Made by a program: the position numbers and the translations under genes. The notes beneath the pieces are model-generated. The model saw only the letters and a list, made by a program, of their open reading frames with translations, had not been told where the DNA came from and did not search any database. Of a DNA stretch of 8,653 nucleotides, positions 1-4,714 are shown in pieces. Within the stretch, counting starts at the first letter, position 1, and every line of letters begins with the position of its first letter. The stretch lies in NCBI GenBank assembly GCA_015485245.1, contig WFTY01000483.1:1-8653 (forward strand). The letters are read 5' to 3'. This DNA comes from Anaerolineales bacterium (GTDB lineage: Bacteria; Chloroflexota; Anaerolineae; Anaerolineales; UBA11858).

Positions 1-59
1 CCATTCGCGAAGGCGGCCTGACGGTGGGCGCTGGCGTGGTCACCAAGATCATCGAGTAG
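1..59 (+). CDS. tuf: Elongation factor Tu, C-terminal end (partial)
   Basis: Only the last 18 codons are present; the reading frame begins at base 3 and ends with TAG at 57-59. The residues IREGGLTVGAGVVTKIIE are the near-invariant C-terminus of EF-Tu, the GTPase that brings aminoacyl-tRNA to the ribosome; this stretch lies in its third (beta-barrel) domain. The following L33 gene starts 7 bases downstream, so the two genes are almost certainly cotranscribed. The match is short but very characteristic, and the neighbourhood (rpmG, tRNA-Trp, secE, nusG) is the usual one for a tuf copy. Confidence 0.95.
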   Translation, partial: IREGGLTVGAGVVTKIIE

Positions 60-66
60 GAATACT

Positions 67-234
67 ATGGCTGGTAAAAAAGGTGTCCGTCTGGTTGTTA
101 CGATGTCCTGCACCGAGTGCAAAGAGCGTAATTACCTGACAGAGAAAAACAAGCGAAACGATCCCGGTCGGATCGAGCTGAATAAGTTTTGTCGACGTTG
201 TCGCAAGCACACTTTGCACCGTGAGGTAAGATAG
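67..234 (+). CDS. rpmG: 50S ribosomal protein L33 (zinc-binding form)
   Basis: This 55-residue protein starts MAGKKGVRLVVTMSCTEC and ends HREVR. It is a small, basic protein of the large ribosomal subunit, near the exit-site tRNA. Cysteines at residues 15, 18, 42 and 45 form two CxxC pairs, the zinc ribbon of the C+ version of L33; the C- paralogue used by many bacteria under zinc limitation lacks them. Length and the RNYLTEKNKRNDPGRIELNKFC core fit the family. The gene follows tuf by 7 bases, with no clear Shine-Dalgarno sequence in that gap, so translational coupling to tuf is likely. No other L33 copy is visible in the window. Confidence 0.95.
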   Translation: MAGKKGVRLVVTMSCTECKERNYLTEKNKRNDPGRIELNKFCRRCRKHTLHREVR

Positions 235-250
235 CGGTCTGATGAGTCTG

Positions 251-290
251 TTGGTCTGATTGGTCGGGTTCGCCTGACCGATCAGACCAA
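251..290 (+). other. Long hairpin between rpmG and tRNA-Trp
   Basis: Bases 251-268 pair with 273-290 in an 18-bp stem with two G-U wobbles and no mismatch, closed by a TTCG tetraloop (269-272). No T-run follows, so it is not a standard intrinsic terminator; it could be a factor-dependent end, a stabilising 3' structure for the tuf-rpmG message, or a processing site ahead of the tRNA. A second copy of CAGACCAA (300-307) downstream can compete for the same left arm (CAGACCAACA at 300-309 complements 249-258). Confidence 0.6.
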
Positions 291-313
291 GAAGATCAAC
301 AGACCAACAACCT

Positions 314-392
<79 letters not shown>

Positions 393-401
393 GATAAGAT
401 C

Positions 402-430
402 ACGCCGTTCTCGCAGTGAGACGGCGTTTT
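402..430 (+). terminator. Possible weak terminator or attenuator before secE
   Basis: ACGCCGT (402-408) pairs with ACGGCGT (421-427), with a further CTC/GAG helix above a single bulged T, followed by a short run of Ts (427-430). It could end tRNA-Trp transcription or attenuate entry into secE. The right arm can instead fold forward: CGGCG (422-426) pairs with CGCCG (431-435) around a TTTT loop, a mutually exclusive hairpin five bases before the secE ribosome binding site. The T-run is short and interrupted, so termination would be partial at best. Confidence 0.4.
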
Positions 431-451
431 CGCCGCAAAAAGGAGAGTTGT

Positions 452-655
452 GTGGCCAAGAAAAAATCAACGCGCGGAAACGCAATTACCCGCTACTATC
501 GTGAGACCATAGGTGAATTGCGCAAGGTCACCTGGCCCACGCGCCAGGAAGCGATCAATCTGACCATCGTCGTGCTCATCGTAACTTTTGGTATGAGTGC
601 ATTTCTGGGCATTTTGGATTACTTGTTCACGCGGCTTTTTGCGCTCATTTTTTAG
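452..655 (+). CDS. secE: Protein translocase subunit SecE
   Basis: SecE is a small membrane subunit of the SecYEG channel that clamps SecY and is needed for protein export. The product is 67 residues from a GTG start. I chose GTG at 452 because AGGAG (441-445) sits six bases upstream; the GTG at 416 in the same frame lies inside a hairpin and would add an Arg-rich dozen residues. The cytoplasmic motif RETIGELRKVTWPTRQEA (about residues 18-35) is the conserved SecE signature, followed by a single transmembrane helix (about 38-62). This is the short one-helix form, typical outside the gamma-proteobacteria. Placement directly before nusG is the classic secE-nusG pairing. Confidence 0.95.
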   Translation: MAKKKSTRGNAITRYYRETIGELRKVTWPTRQEAINLTIVVLIVTFGMSAFLGILDYLFTRLFALIF

Positions 656-692
656 CTGACCCCTCCGGCAGCCCCGGAGAAGGATGACGATC

Positions 693-1478
693 ATGTACGA
701 ACAGGATCAAGACGATCGCGTGTTGGAAACGCCCGAAGTTTCGGAGGAAGCGCAGAACGAACAGCCTTCTGCTGAAGCCGTTGTTGACCAGGCTCCGGAA
801 ACTTCGCCGGACGTTGAGCAACCGCTTTCGAGCGCTGCCGATGTGGCCGAGACGGAGGTTGCTGAACCTGCGCAGGATGTGGAGCAGCCGCCGAGCGATG
901 ACGACGAAGCCGGCGCTGAAGGCGCGCTGGAAATTTCCGAGGATGAGGAAGATGACGGCCGTCACTGGTACGTCGTCCATTGTTATTCGGGGTACGAGAA
1001 CAAGGTGCACCACAACCTGTTGCAGCGGATTGAATCCATGGGCATGCAGGATCGCATCTTTGATGTCGTTGTTCCCACCGAGGAAGAGATCGAAGTCAAG
1101 GATGGCAAGCGGCGCACGGTTGAGCGGCGTGTTTTTCCGGGGTACATCCTGGTGAACATGCTCCTTACCGAGGAATCCTGGTATGTGGTGCGCAACACGC
1201 CGGGCGTGACCGGGTTCGTGGGGATGGGGAACACGCCTATTCCCCTGCGCCCGGAGGAAGTTGCTCACATTGTCAAACGCATGGAGGCGGAAGCCCCGCG
1301 CATCAAGGTGACTTTCCGCAAAGGCGAGAAAGTGCGCATTGTGGAAGGCCCCTTCAAGGATTTCCACGGCACAGTTTCGGAGCTGGATATGGAGCGCGCC
1401 AAAGTGCGCGTGATGGTCAATTTCTTCGGCCGCGAGACGCCGGTGGAGTTAGACTTTTTGCAAGTTGAAAAATTGTGA
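693..1478 (+). CDS. nusG: Transcription termination/antitermination factor NusG
   Basis: NusG binds RNA polymerase at the clamp and couples it to Rho or the ribosome. From ATG 693 the protein is 261 residues; the ATG at 684 (264 residues) is also possible. I prefer 693 because AAGGA (680-684) then lies eight bases away, while GGAG (676-679) is only four bases from 684. Residues 1 to about 90 form an acidic, low-complexity extension rich in Glu, Asp, Ala and Pro. The NGN domain follows (begins RHWYVVHCYSGYENK near residue 90, with the ERRVFPGYILV motif near 144-154). A C-terminal KOW domain begins around FRKGEKVRIVEGPFKDFHG (from about residue 208). E. coli NusG has about 180 residues, so the extra length is all N-terminal. 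Confidence 0.95.
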   Translation: MYEQDQDDRVLETPEVSEEAQNEQPSAEAVVDQAPETSPDVEQPLSSAADVAETEVAEPAQDVEQPPSDDDEAGAEGALEISEDEEDDGRHWYVVHCYSGYENKVHHNLLQRIESMGMQDRIFDVVVPTEEEIEVKDGKRRTVERRVFPGYILVNMLLTEESWYVVRNTPGVTGFVGMGNTPIPLRPEEVAHIVKRMEAEAPRIKVTFRKGEKVRIVEGPFKDFHGTVSELDMERAKVRVMVNFFGRETPVELDFLQVEKL

Positions 1479-1482
1479 AGTG

Positions 1483-1500
1483 CTCAGGCGTTTGCCTGGG
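1483..1500 (+). other. Small hairpin after nusG
   Basis: CTCAGGC (1483-1489) pairs with GCCTGGG (1494-1500), seven pairs with one T-G wobble, around a GTTT loop. It lies four bases after the nusG stop codon and is followed by AGATCAACC, with no T-run, so it is not an intrinsic terminator. It may protect or cap the nusG message, or be an upstream element of the adjacent L1-type leader motif. Confidence 0.4.
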
Positions 1501-1513
1501 AGATCAACCCCTT

Positions 1514-1545
1514 GTGGGAGGATGAGAGACATCCGCTAACACCAC
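1514..1545 (+). promoter_or_regulatory. Putative L1-binding leader motif, copy 1 (before rplK)
   Basis: The RNA can form an outer helix GTGG (1514-1517)/CCAC (1542-1545) and an inner helix GGATG (1520-1524)/CATCC (1530-1534) with loop AGAGA. The two helices are joined by an asymmetric internal loop, GA on the 5' side and GCTAACA on the 3' side. Two helices around an asymmetric loop is the general form of the L1 site in 23S rRNA and in L11-L1 operon messages, where excess L1 represses translation. The motif ends three bases before the rplK ribosome binding site (AGGAG, 1548-1552). The near-identical structure before rplA supports it. L1 binding itself is inferred. Confidence 0.7.
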
Positions 1546-1558
1546 GCAGGAGAAAAGC

Positions 1559-1984
1559 ATGGCAAAGAAACTTAAAGCAGTTGTTCGATTACAAATTGAA
1601 GCCGGGAAAGCGAACCCCGCGCCCCCAATCGGCCCCGCGCTGGCTGCGCACGGCATTAACCTGATGCAGTTTTGCAAGGAATACAATGCCCGCACCCAAA
1701 ACCGTATGGGTGAGATCATCCCGGCGGAGATCAGCATCTTTACCGATGGATCGTTCAAGTTCATCCTCAAAAGCCCTCCGGCCTCGGCGCTGCTGCGCAA
1801 AGCTGCGGGGATTGAGAAAGGCTCGGCGGTTCCCAATCGCGAAAAGGTCGGCAAGGTTACCCGCGACCAGATTCGCGAGATCGCCGAAATTAAGATGAAA
1901 GACCTGAACGCGGTCGATATCGAAGGCGCGATGCGCCAGATTGAAGGCACCGCCCGTAACATGGGCATCGTGGTTGAAGGATAA
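1559..1984 (+). CDS. rplK: 50S ribosomal protein L11
   Basis: L11 binds the GTPase-associated centre of 23S rRNA, at the base of the L7/L12 stalk, and takes part in factor binding and stringent-response sensing. The product is 141 residues, the standard length. The N-terminal domain carries the proline-rich stretch NPAPPIGPALAAHGINLMQF (residues 19-38), the linker region involved in thiostrepton binding. The C-terminal RNA-binding domain begins about residue 70 and includes GKVTRDQIREIAEIKMKDLN and the final IEGTARNMGI. AGGAG lies six bases before the ATG. It is preceded by an L1-type leader motif and followed by a second copy before rplA, so L11 and L1 are probably repressed together by free L1. 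Confidence 0.97.
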   Translation: MAKKLKAVVRLQIEAGKANPAPPIGPALAAHGINLMQFCKEYNARTQNRMGEIIPAEISIFTDGSFKFILKSPPASALLRKAAGIEKGSAVPNREKVGKVTRDQIREIAEIKMKDLNAVDIEGAMRQIEGTARNMGIVVEG

Positions 1985-1989
1985 CTCTC

Positions 1990-2020
1990 GTGGGAGGACG
2001 GTACCGTCCGCTGGCACCAC
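1990..2020 (+). promoter_or_regulatory. Putative L1-binding leader motif, copy 2 (before rplA)
   Basis: The structure is the same as the copy before rplK: outer helix GTGG (1990-1993)/CCAC (2017-2020), inner helix GGACG (1996-2000)/CGTCC (2005-2009) with loop GTAC, 5' internal loop GA, and 3' internal loop GCTGGCA (2010-2016). Against copy 1 the inner helix changes GGATG/CATCC to GGACG/CGTCC, a compensated T-A to C-G swap, and the apical loop differs in sequence and length. The outer helix, GA and most of the 3' internal loop are kept. It occupies most of the 49-base rplK-rplA gap and ends one base before the rplA ribosome binding site. Confidence 0.7.
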
Positions 2021-2033
2021 CAAGGAGTATTGC

Positions 2034-2753
2034 ATGGCTAAGCAAGGTAAGAAGTTCCGACAAGCAGCAGAGAAAGTTGATCGTTCCGTAAACTACTCGC
2101 CGGAAGAGGCAATTGCGCTGGCGAAAGAGCTGGCCTTTGCCAAATTTGATGAGACGGTTGAACTCCACATCCGCCTGGGCGTTGATCCCCGCCACGCCGA
2201 TCAGCAGGTGCGCGACGTGGTGGTTCTCCCCCATGGGCTGGGTAAAACCGTGCGCGTGTTGGTTTTCGCCCAGGGCGAGGACGCGGCCAGAGCGCGTGAA
2301 GCAGGCGCCGATGTTGTGGCCGATGATGAAGAGACTATCAAGAAGATTCAGGGTGGTTGGACGGATTTTGATGTCGCTATCGCCACGCCCTCGATGATGA
2401 GCAAAGTCGGCCGTTTGGGGCGTGTGCTCGGCCCGCGCGGGTTGATGCCTAACCCCAAAGCCGGCACCGTCGTCCCCGGCGACGATTTGCCTCACGCCAT
2501 CCAGCAGGCCAAGGCCGGGCGCGTGGAGTTCCGCGTGGATAAGACCGCCAACCTGCACGTTCCTATTGGGAAAGTTTCTTTTGAAGCAGGGCAACTTTAT
2601 GACAACATGGCGGTGTTAATGCAGGCGGTGCGCAAAGCCCGCCCCGCCTCATCCAAGGGCGCGTACATCCGCCGGGTGACCCTGAGCACCACGATGGGGC
2701 CGGGCATCCATGTGGATGTGCTCAAAGCGCGTGCTATGGAGCCGAATATCTGA
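2034..2753 (+). CDS. rplA: 50S ribosomal protein L1
   Basis: L1 forms the mobile stalk at the exit side of the large subunit and commonly represses its own operon by binding a message site that mimics its rRNA site. The product is 239 residues, close to the usual 230. The start at 2034 (MAKQGKKFRQAAEKVDRS) is set by AAGGAG (2022-2027 area) seven or so bases upstream; the open frame reaches back to 1941, but that would run through the rplK coding end and the leader hairpin. The two-domain signature is clear: KFDETVELHIRLGVDPRHADQ (about 40-60), the inserted domain around VGRLGRVLGPRGLMPNPKAGTV (about 125-146), and the C-terminal return with KARPASSKGAYIRRVTLSTTMGPGI. Confidence 0.96.
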   Translation: MAKQGKKFRQAAEKVDRSVNYSPEEAIALAKELAFAKFDETVELHIRLGVDPRHADQQVRDVVVLPHGLGKTVRVLVFAQGEDAARAREAGADVVADDEETIKKIQGGWTDFDVAIATPSMMSKVGRLGRVLGPRGLMPNPKAGTVVPGDDLPHAIQQAKAGRVEFRVDKTANLHVPIGKVSFEAGQLYDNMAVLMQAVRKARPASSKGAYIRRVTLSTTMGPGIHVDVLKARAMEPNI

Positions 2754-2790
2754 TAAAATACGTGTAGACAGTTCGCTGCCGCGAATTGGC

Positions 2791-2852
2791 ACAACCTTCG
2801 CCGAAGACAGCAGGTGCCCCTCGGGGCTTAATTTCCTGCCGAGGTGAGACTC
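2791..2852 (+). promoter_or_regulatory. L10 leader (L10-L7/L12 autoregulatory RNA)
   Basis: The hallmark pieces of the bacterial L10 leader are all present: ACCTTCG (2794-2800 area), GAAGACAGCAGGTG (2803-2816), a GCCC/GGGC hairpin, GGCTTAAT (2825-2832), and CCTGCCGAGGT (2835-2845). GCAGG pairs with CCTGC, and ACCT near 2794-2797 pairs with AGGT at 2842-2845, closing the domain. In known cases the L10(L12)n complex binds such RNA through a kink-turn and reduces rplJ expression. Here the 3' strand also has a second partner downstream (see the attenuator). A TAAAAT (2754-2759) overlaps the rplA stop and could be a -10, but no good -35 accompanies it. Confidence 0.85.
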
Positions 2853-2881
2853 GCCCCGTTCGAGGGGCATGCAGTGTGCAT
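2853..2881 (+). other. Two hairpins inside the proposed antiterminator
   Basis: GCCCC (2853-2857) pairs with GGGGC (2864-2868) around GTTCGA, and immediately after it ATGCA (2869-2873) pairs with TGCAT (2877-2881) around GTG. They stand side by side, flanked exactly by the two strands (2841-2852 and 2884-2896) that can form the antiterminator helix. The whole would then be a three-way junction, with the two hairpins shortening the distance between those strands. Confidence 0.6.
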
Positions 2882-2884
2882 CTG

Positions 2885-2923
2885 AGTCTTTACCTCGCCT
2901 GGCGGGGTAAAGACTTTTGTTTT
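2885..2923 (+). terminator. Intrinsic terminator in the rplJ leader (attenuator)
   Basis: A 14-bp stem with one T-G wobble, 2885-2898 with 2902-2915 (AGTCTTTACCTCGC against GCGGGGTAAAGACT), is capped by CTG and followed by TTTTGTTTT (2915-2923). It lies about 50 bases before rplJ and after the L10 leader, so it works as an attenuator, not as an operon end. Its left arm GAGTC-TTT-ACCTC (2884-2896) can alternatively pair with GAGGT-GA-GACTC (2841-2852) from the leader. When L10 holds the leader closed the terminator can form; otherwise the competing helix allows readthrough. Confidence 0.88.
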
Positions 2924-2973
2924 GCGCTGAAGTTGTCGCGCAATGAGAAACTTTGAGAAAGGAGGATGTCTCT

Positions 2974-3510
2974 TTGGCTATTACCAAAGCAAAAAAGCAA
3001 GCGCTTGTTGCTCAATATGCCGAGTGGATCCAGAACAGTCAGGCCATGATCCTGACTTCGTATATTGGCCTCTCCGTTCCGGAGATGGAGCAACTGCGCC
3101 GCGATATCCGTTCCGCGGGCGGTGAGTTCCATGTGGTGAAGAACACCCTGGCCCGCCTGGCGTTCAAGGAAGCCGGGCTGGATATCAAATTGGAAAGTTT
3201 CCTCGGCGATACGGCGATCGGTTTCGCCTTTGCCGATGCTCCCGCTGTAGCGAAAGCGATTGTTGATTTCGCGAAGGAAGCTGAGGTTGTCCAGGTTAAG
3301 GGGGGATACCTGGGCGATAAGTTGGTTGACAGGGAAGAAATTATCGCCCTGGCGAAAGTCCCGCCGTTGCCGGTGGTGCGCGGTCAGTTGCTGGGCGTGC
3401 TCATGGCTCCGGCCAACAAGCTGGCCCGTATCCTGGCCGAACCTGGCCGACAGATTGCCGGTGTACTGGACGCTTATGCGAAGAAAGACGCTGCCCCCGA
3501 AGCGGCATAA
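2974..3510 (+). CDS. rplJ: 50S ribosomal protein L10
   Basis: L10 anchors the L7/L12 dimers to the ribosome at the stalk base. I start it at TTG 2974, giving MAITKAKKQALVAQYAEW and 178 residues, because AAAGGAGG (2958-2965) lies eight bases before it. The TTG at 2953, in the same frame, would lie upstream of that ribosome binding site. The N-terminal RNA-binding domain contains YIGLSVPEMEQLRRDIRSAGGEFHVVKNTLARLA (about residues 35-68) and the fold continues through GYLGDKLVDREEI. The C-terminal helix (about 140-170, LLGVLMAPANKLARILAEP...) is where L12 dimers bind. Expression is probably set by the L10 leader and attenuator upstream; rplL follows after 47 bases. Confidence 0.95.
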   Translation: MAITKAKKQALVAQYAEWIQNSQAMILTSYIGLSVPEMEQLRRDIRSAGGEFHVVKNTLARLAFKEAGLDIKLESFLGDTAIGFAFADAPAVAKAIVDFAKEAEVVQVKGGYLGDKLVDREEIIALAKVPPLPVVRGQLLGVLMAPANKLARILAEPGRQIAGVLDAYAKKDAAPEAA

Positions 3511-3557
3511 TGCGGCTGTATACCAGACTTGAGATAAAAAATAAAGGAGATTGAAAA

Positions 3558-3935
3558 ATGGCTGATTTGAAGAAAATTATGGAAGAACTGAGCGGCCTGA
3601 CCGTTTTGGAAGCCGCCGAGCTGGTGAAGATGCTGGAAGAGGAATGGGGCGTCTCCGCTGCCGCTCCGGTTGCTGTGGCCGCCGTCGCCGGCGGCGCCGC
3701 GGTAGAAGAAGAAGCTGAAGAAAAGACCGAATTTGACGTCGTCCTCAAGGACGCTGGACCGAAGAAGATCCAGGTCATCAAGGTCATTCGTCAGCTCACC
3801 GGCCTGGGCCTGGCTGATTCCAAGCAACTGGCTGAGACCGCTGGTTCCAAGATCATGGAAGGCGTCAGCAAGGAAGCAGCTGAAGACGCCAAGGCCAAGT
3901 TGGAAGAGGCTGGTGGCGTCGTCGAACTGGCGTAA
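3558..3935 (+). CDS. rplL: 50S ribosomal protein L7/L12
   Basis: L7/L12 is the multi-copy stalk protein that recruits and activates translation GTPases. The product is 125 residues, the normal length. The N-terminal dimerisation/L10-binding helices span about 1-32 (MADLKKIMEELSGLTVLEAAELVKMLEEEWGV), an Ala/Val/Gly-rich hinge about 33-50, and the globular factor-binding domain about 55-125. In that domain the usual GLGLKEAK motif reads GLGLADSK, followed by QLAETAGSKIMEGVSKE, so the lysine at the end of the motif is kept but the first lysine is alanine. AAAGGAG lies about nine bases before the ATG. A strong terminator follows; rpoB does not. Confidence 0.96.
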   Translation: MADLKKIMEELSGLTVLEAAELVKMLEEEWGVSAAAPVAVAAVAGGAAVEEEAEEKTEFDVVLKDAGPKKIQVIKVIRQLTGLGLADSKQLAETAGSKIMEGVSKEAAEDAKAKLEEAGGVVELA

Positions 3936-3952
3936 TTCCCCCTAATCACGAG

Positions 3953-3989
3953 AAAAAGGTCGCTCATCGGGCGACCTTTTTTGTTTTTT
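3953..3989 (+). terminator. Intrinsic terminator after rplL
   Basis: AAAAAGGTCGC (3953-3963) pairs perfectly with GCGACCTTTTT (3971-3981) over 11 bp, with a 7-base loop (TCATCGG) and a T-rich tail to 3989 interrupted by one G. The A-run before and T-run after the GC-rich core would let it act on either strand. It marks the end of the ribosomal cluster 17 bases after the rplL stop codon. Confidence 0.93.
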
Positions 3990-3996
3990 CCCCCTG

Positions 3997-4005
3997 TGGT
4001 ATATT
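3997..4005 (+). promoter_or_regulatory. Probable extended -10 promoter of the two-component operon
   Basis: TGGTATATT combines a TG one base before the hexamer with TATATT (4000-4005), a good extended -10. The -35 position at 17-bp spacing (3977-3982) falls in the T-run of the rplL terminator and is only TTTTTT. The predicted transcript would begin near 4012 and have an untranslated leader of about 22 bases, containing the GGAGG (4022-4026) that serves the regulator gene. Confidence 0.55.
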
Positions 4006-4033
4006 TCAGGGCAACGAATCTGGAGGATGTCAT

Positions 4034-4714
4034 ATGGGCGCACGCATACTGGTCATTGAAGATGATGAAGGCATCCTGGCGTTTTTACGTCGGGGGCTGG
4101 CGTATGAGGGCTATGAGGTAGATGTCGCTACCGATGGCCGCGCCGGGCTGGATATTGCTGTACAGCGTCCCCCGGATCTGGTTGTGCTGGATTTGATGCT
4201 TCCGGGGATGGATGGCCTTGATGTCTGCCGGCGCTTGCGCGCCGGTGGTGATGTCCCCATCATCATCCTCACCGCCAAAGACGGCGTCAACGACCGTGTG
4301 ATTGGCCTGGATATGGGTGCGGACGATTACATGGTCAAGCCGTTTGACCTGGATGAACTGCTGGCCCGTGTGCGCGCTTTGCTGCGGCGCGCGCAGCCGA
4401 GCAGTCATCCCAAAATTTACCAGTTTGCCGATTTGATCCTCGATTCGGGGACGCGTCAGGCGCGGCGCGGCGACCGGGTCATCGCACTCACAGCGAAAGA
4501 ATACGAGCTGTTGGAATTGTTCATGCGCCATCCTCGCCAGGTGTTGACGCGAGAGGTGATTTACGATTCGGTTTGGGGGTACGATTTTGGCGGCGAAAGC
4601 AACATCATTGAGGTATACGTCCGTTATCTGCGCCAAAAGCTGGAAGAAGGGGGCGATAGCCGCTTGATCCACACCGTGCGCGGCGTTGGGTATGTGTTGC
4701 GCCAGCCAGATTGA
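4034..4714 (+). CDS. OmpR/PhoB-family response regulator
   Basis: This is a two-component transcription factor of 226 residues. The receiver domain (about 1-118) shows the acidic pocket (E9, D10, D11), the phospho-acceptor D53 in VVLDLMLPGMDG, T80 in IIILTAKD and K102-P103 in VKPFD. The C-terminal winged-helix DNA-binding domain (about 128-224) shows LTAKEYELLELFMRHPRQVLTREVI, the recognition helix near NIIEVYVRYLRQKLEE, and the terminal hairpin TVRGVGYVLR. GGAGG sits seven bases before the ATG. The sensor kinase gene overlaps its last base, so the two form a cognate pair. The overall look is of the MprA/BaeR/RppA type, but the target genes and the signal cannot be read from the sequence. Confidence 0.95.
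   Translation: MGARILVIEDDEGILAFLRRGLAYEGYEVDVATDGRAGLDIAVQRPPDLVVLDLMLPGMDGLDVCRRLRAGGDVPIIILTAKDGVNDRVIGLDMGADDYMVKPFDLDELLARVRALLRRAQPSSHPKIYQFADLILDSGTRQARRGDRVIALTAKEYELLELFMRHPRQVLTREVIYDSVWGYDFGGESNIIEVYVRYLRQKLEEGGDSRLIHTVRGVGYVLRQPD

Noticed and set aside
645..1367. 240-codon frame antisense to nusG
   Set aside because: It lies wholly opposite a well-supported gene; its His/Arg/Phe-rich composition is what the complement of an acidic GC-rich gene gives.
1890..2594. 234-codon frame antisense to rplK/rplA
   Set aside because: It overlaps two conserved ribosomal protein genes on the other strand and shows no recognisable domain.
2731..2759. Possible promoter for rplJ overlapping the end of rplA (TAAAAT at 2754-2759)
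   Set aside because: The -35 position (GTGCTA) has no resemblance to consensus and no extended TG is present; kept only as a remark in the L10 leader entry.
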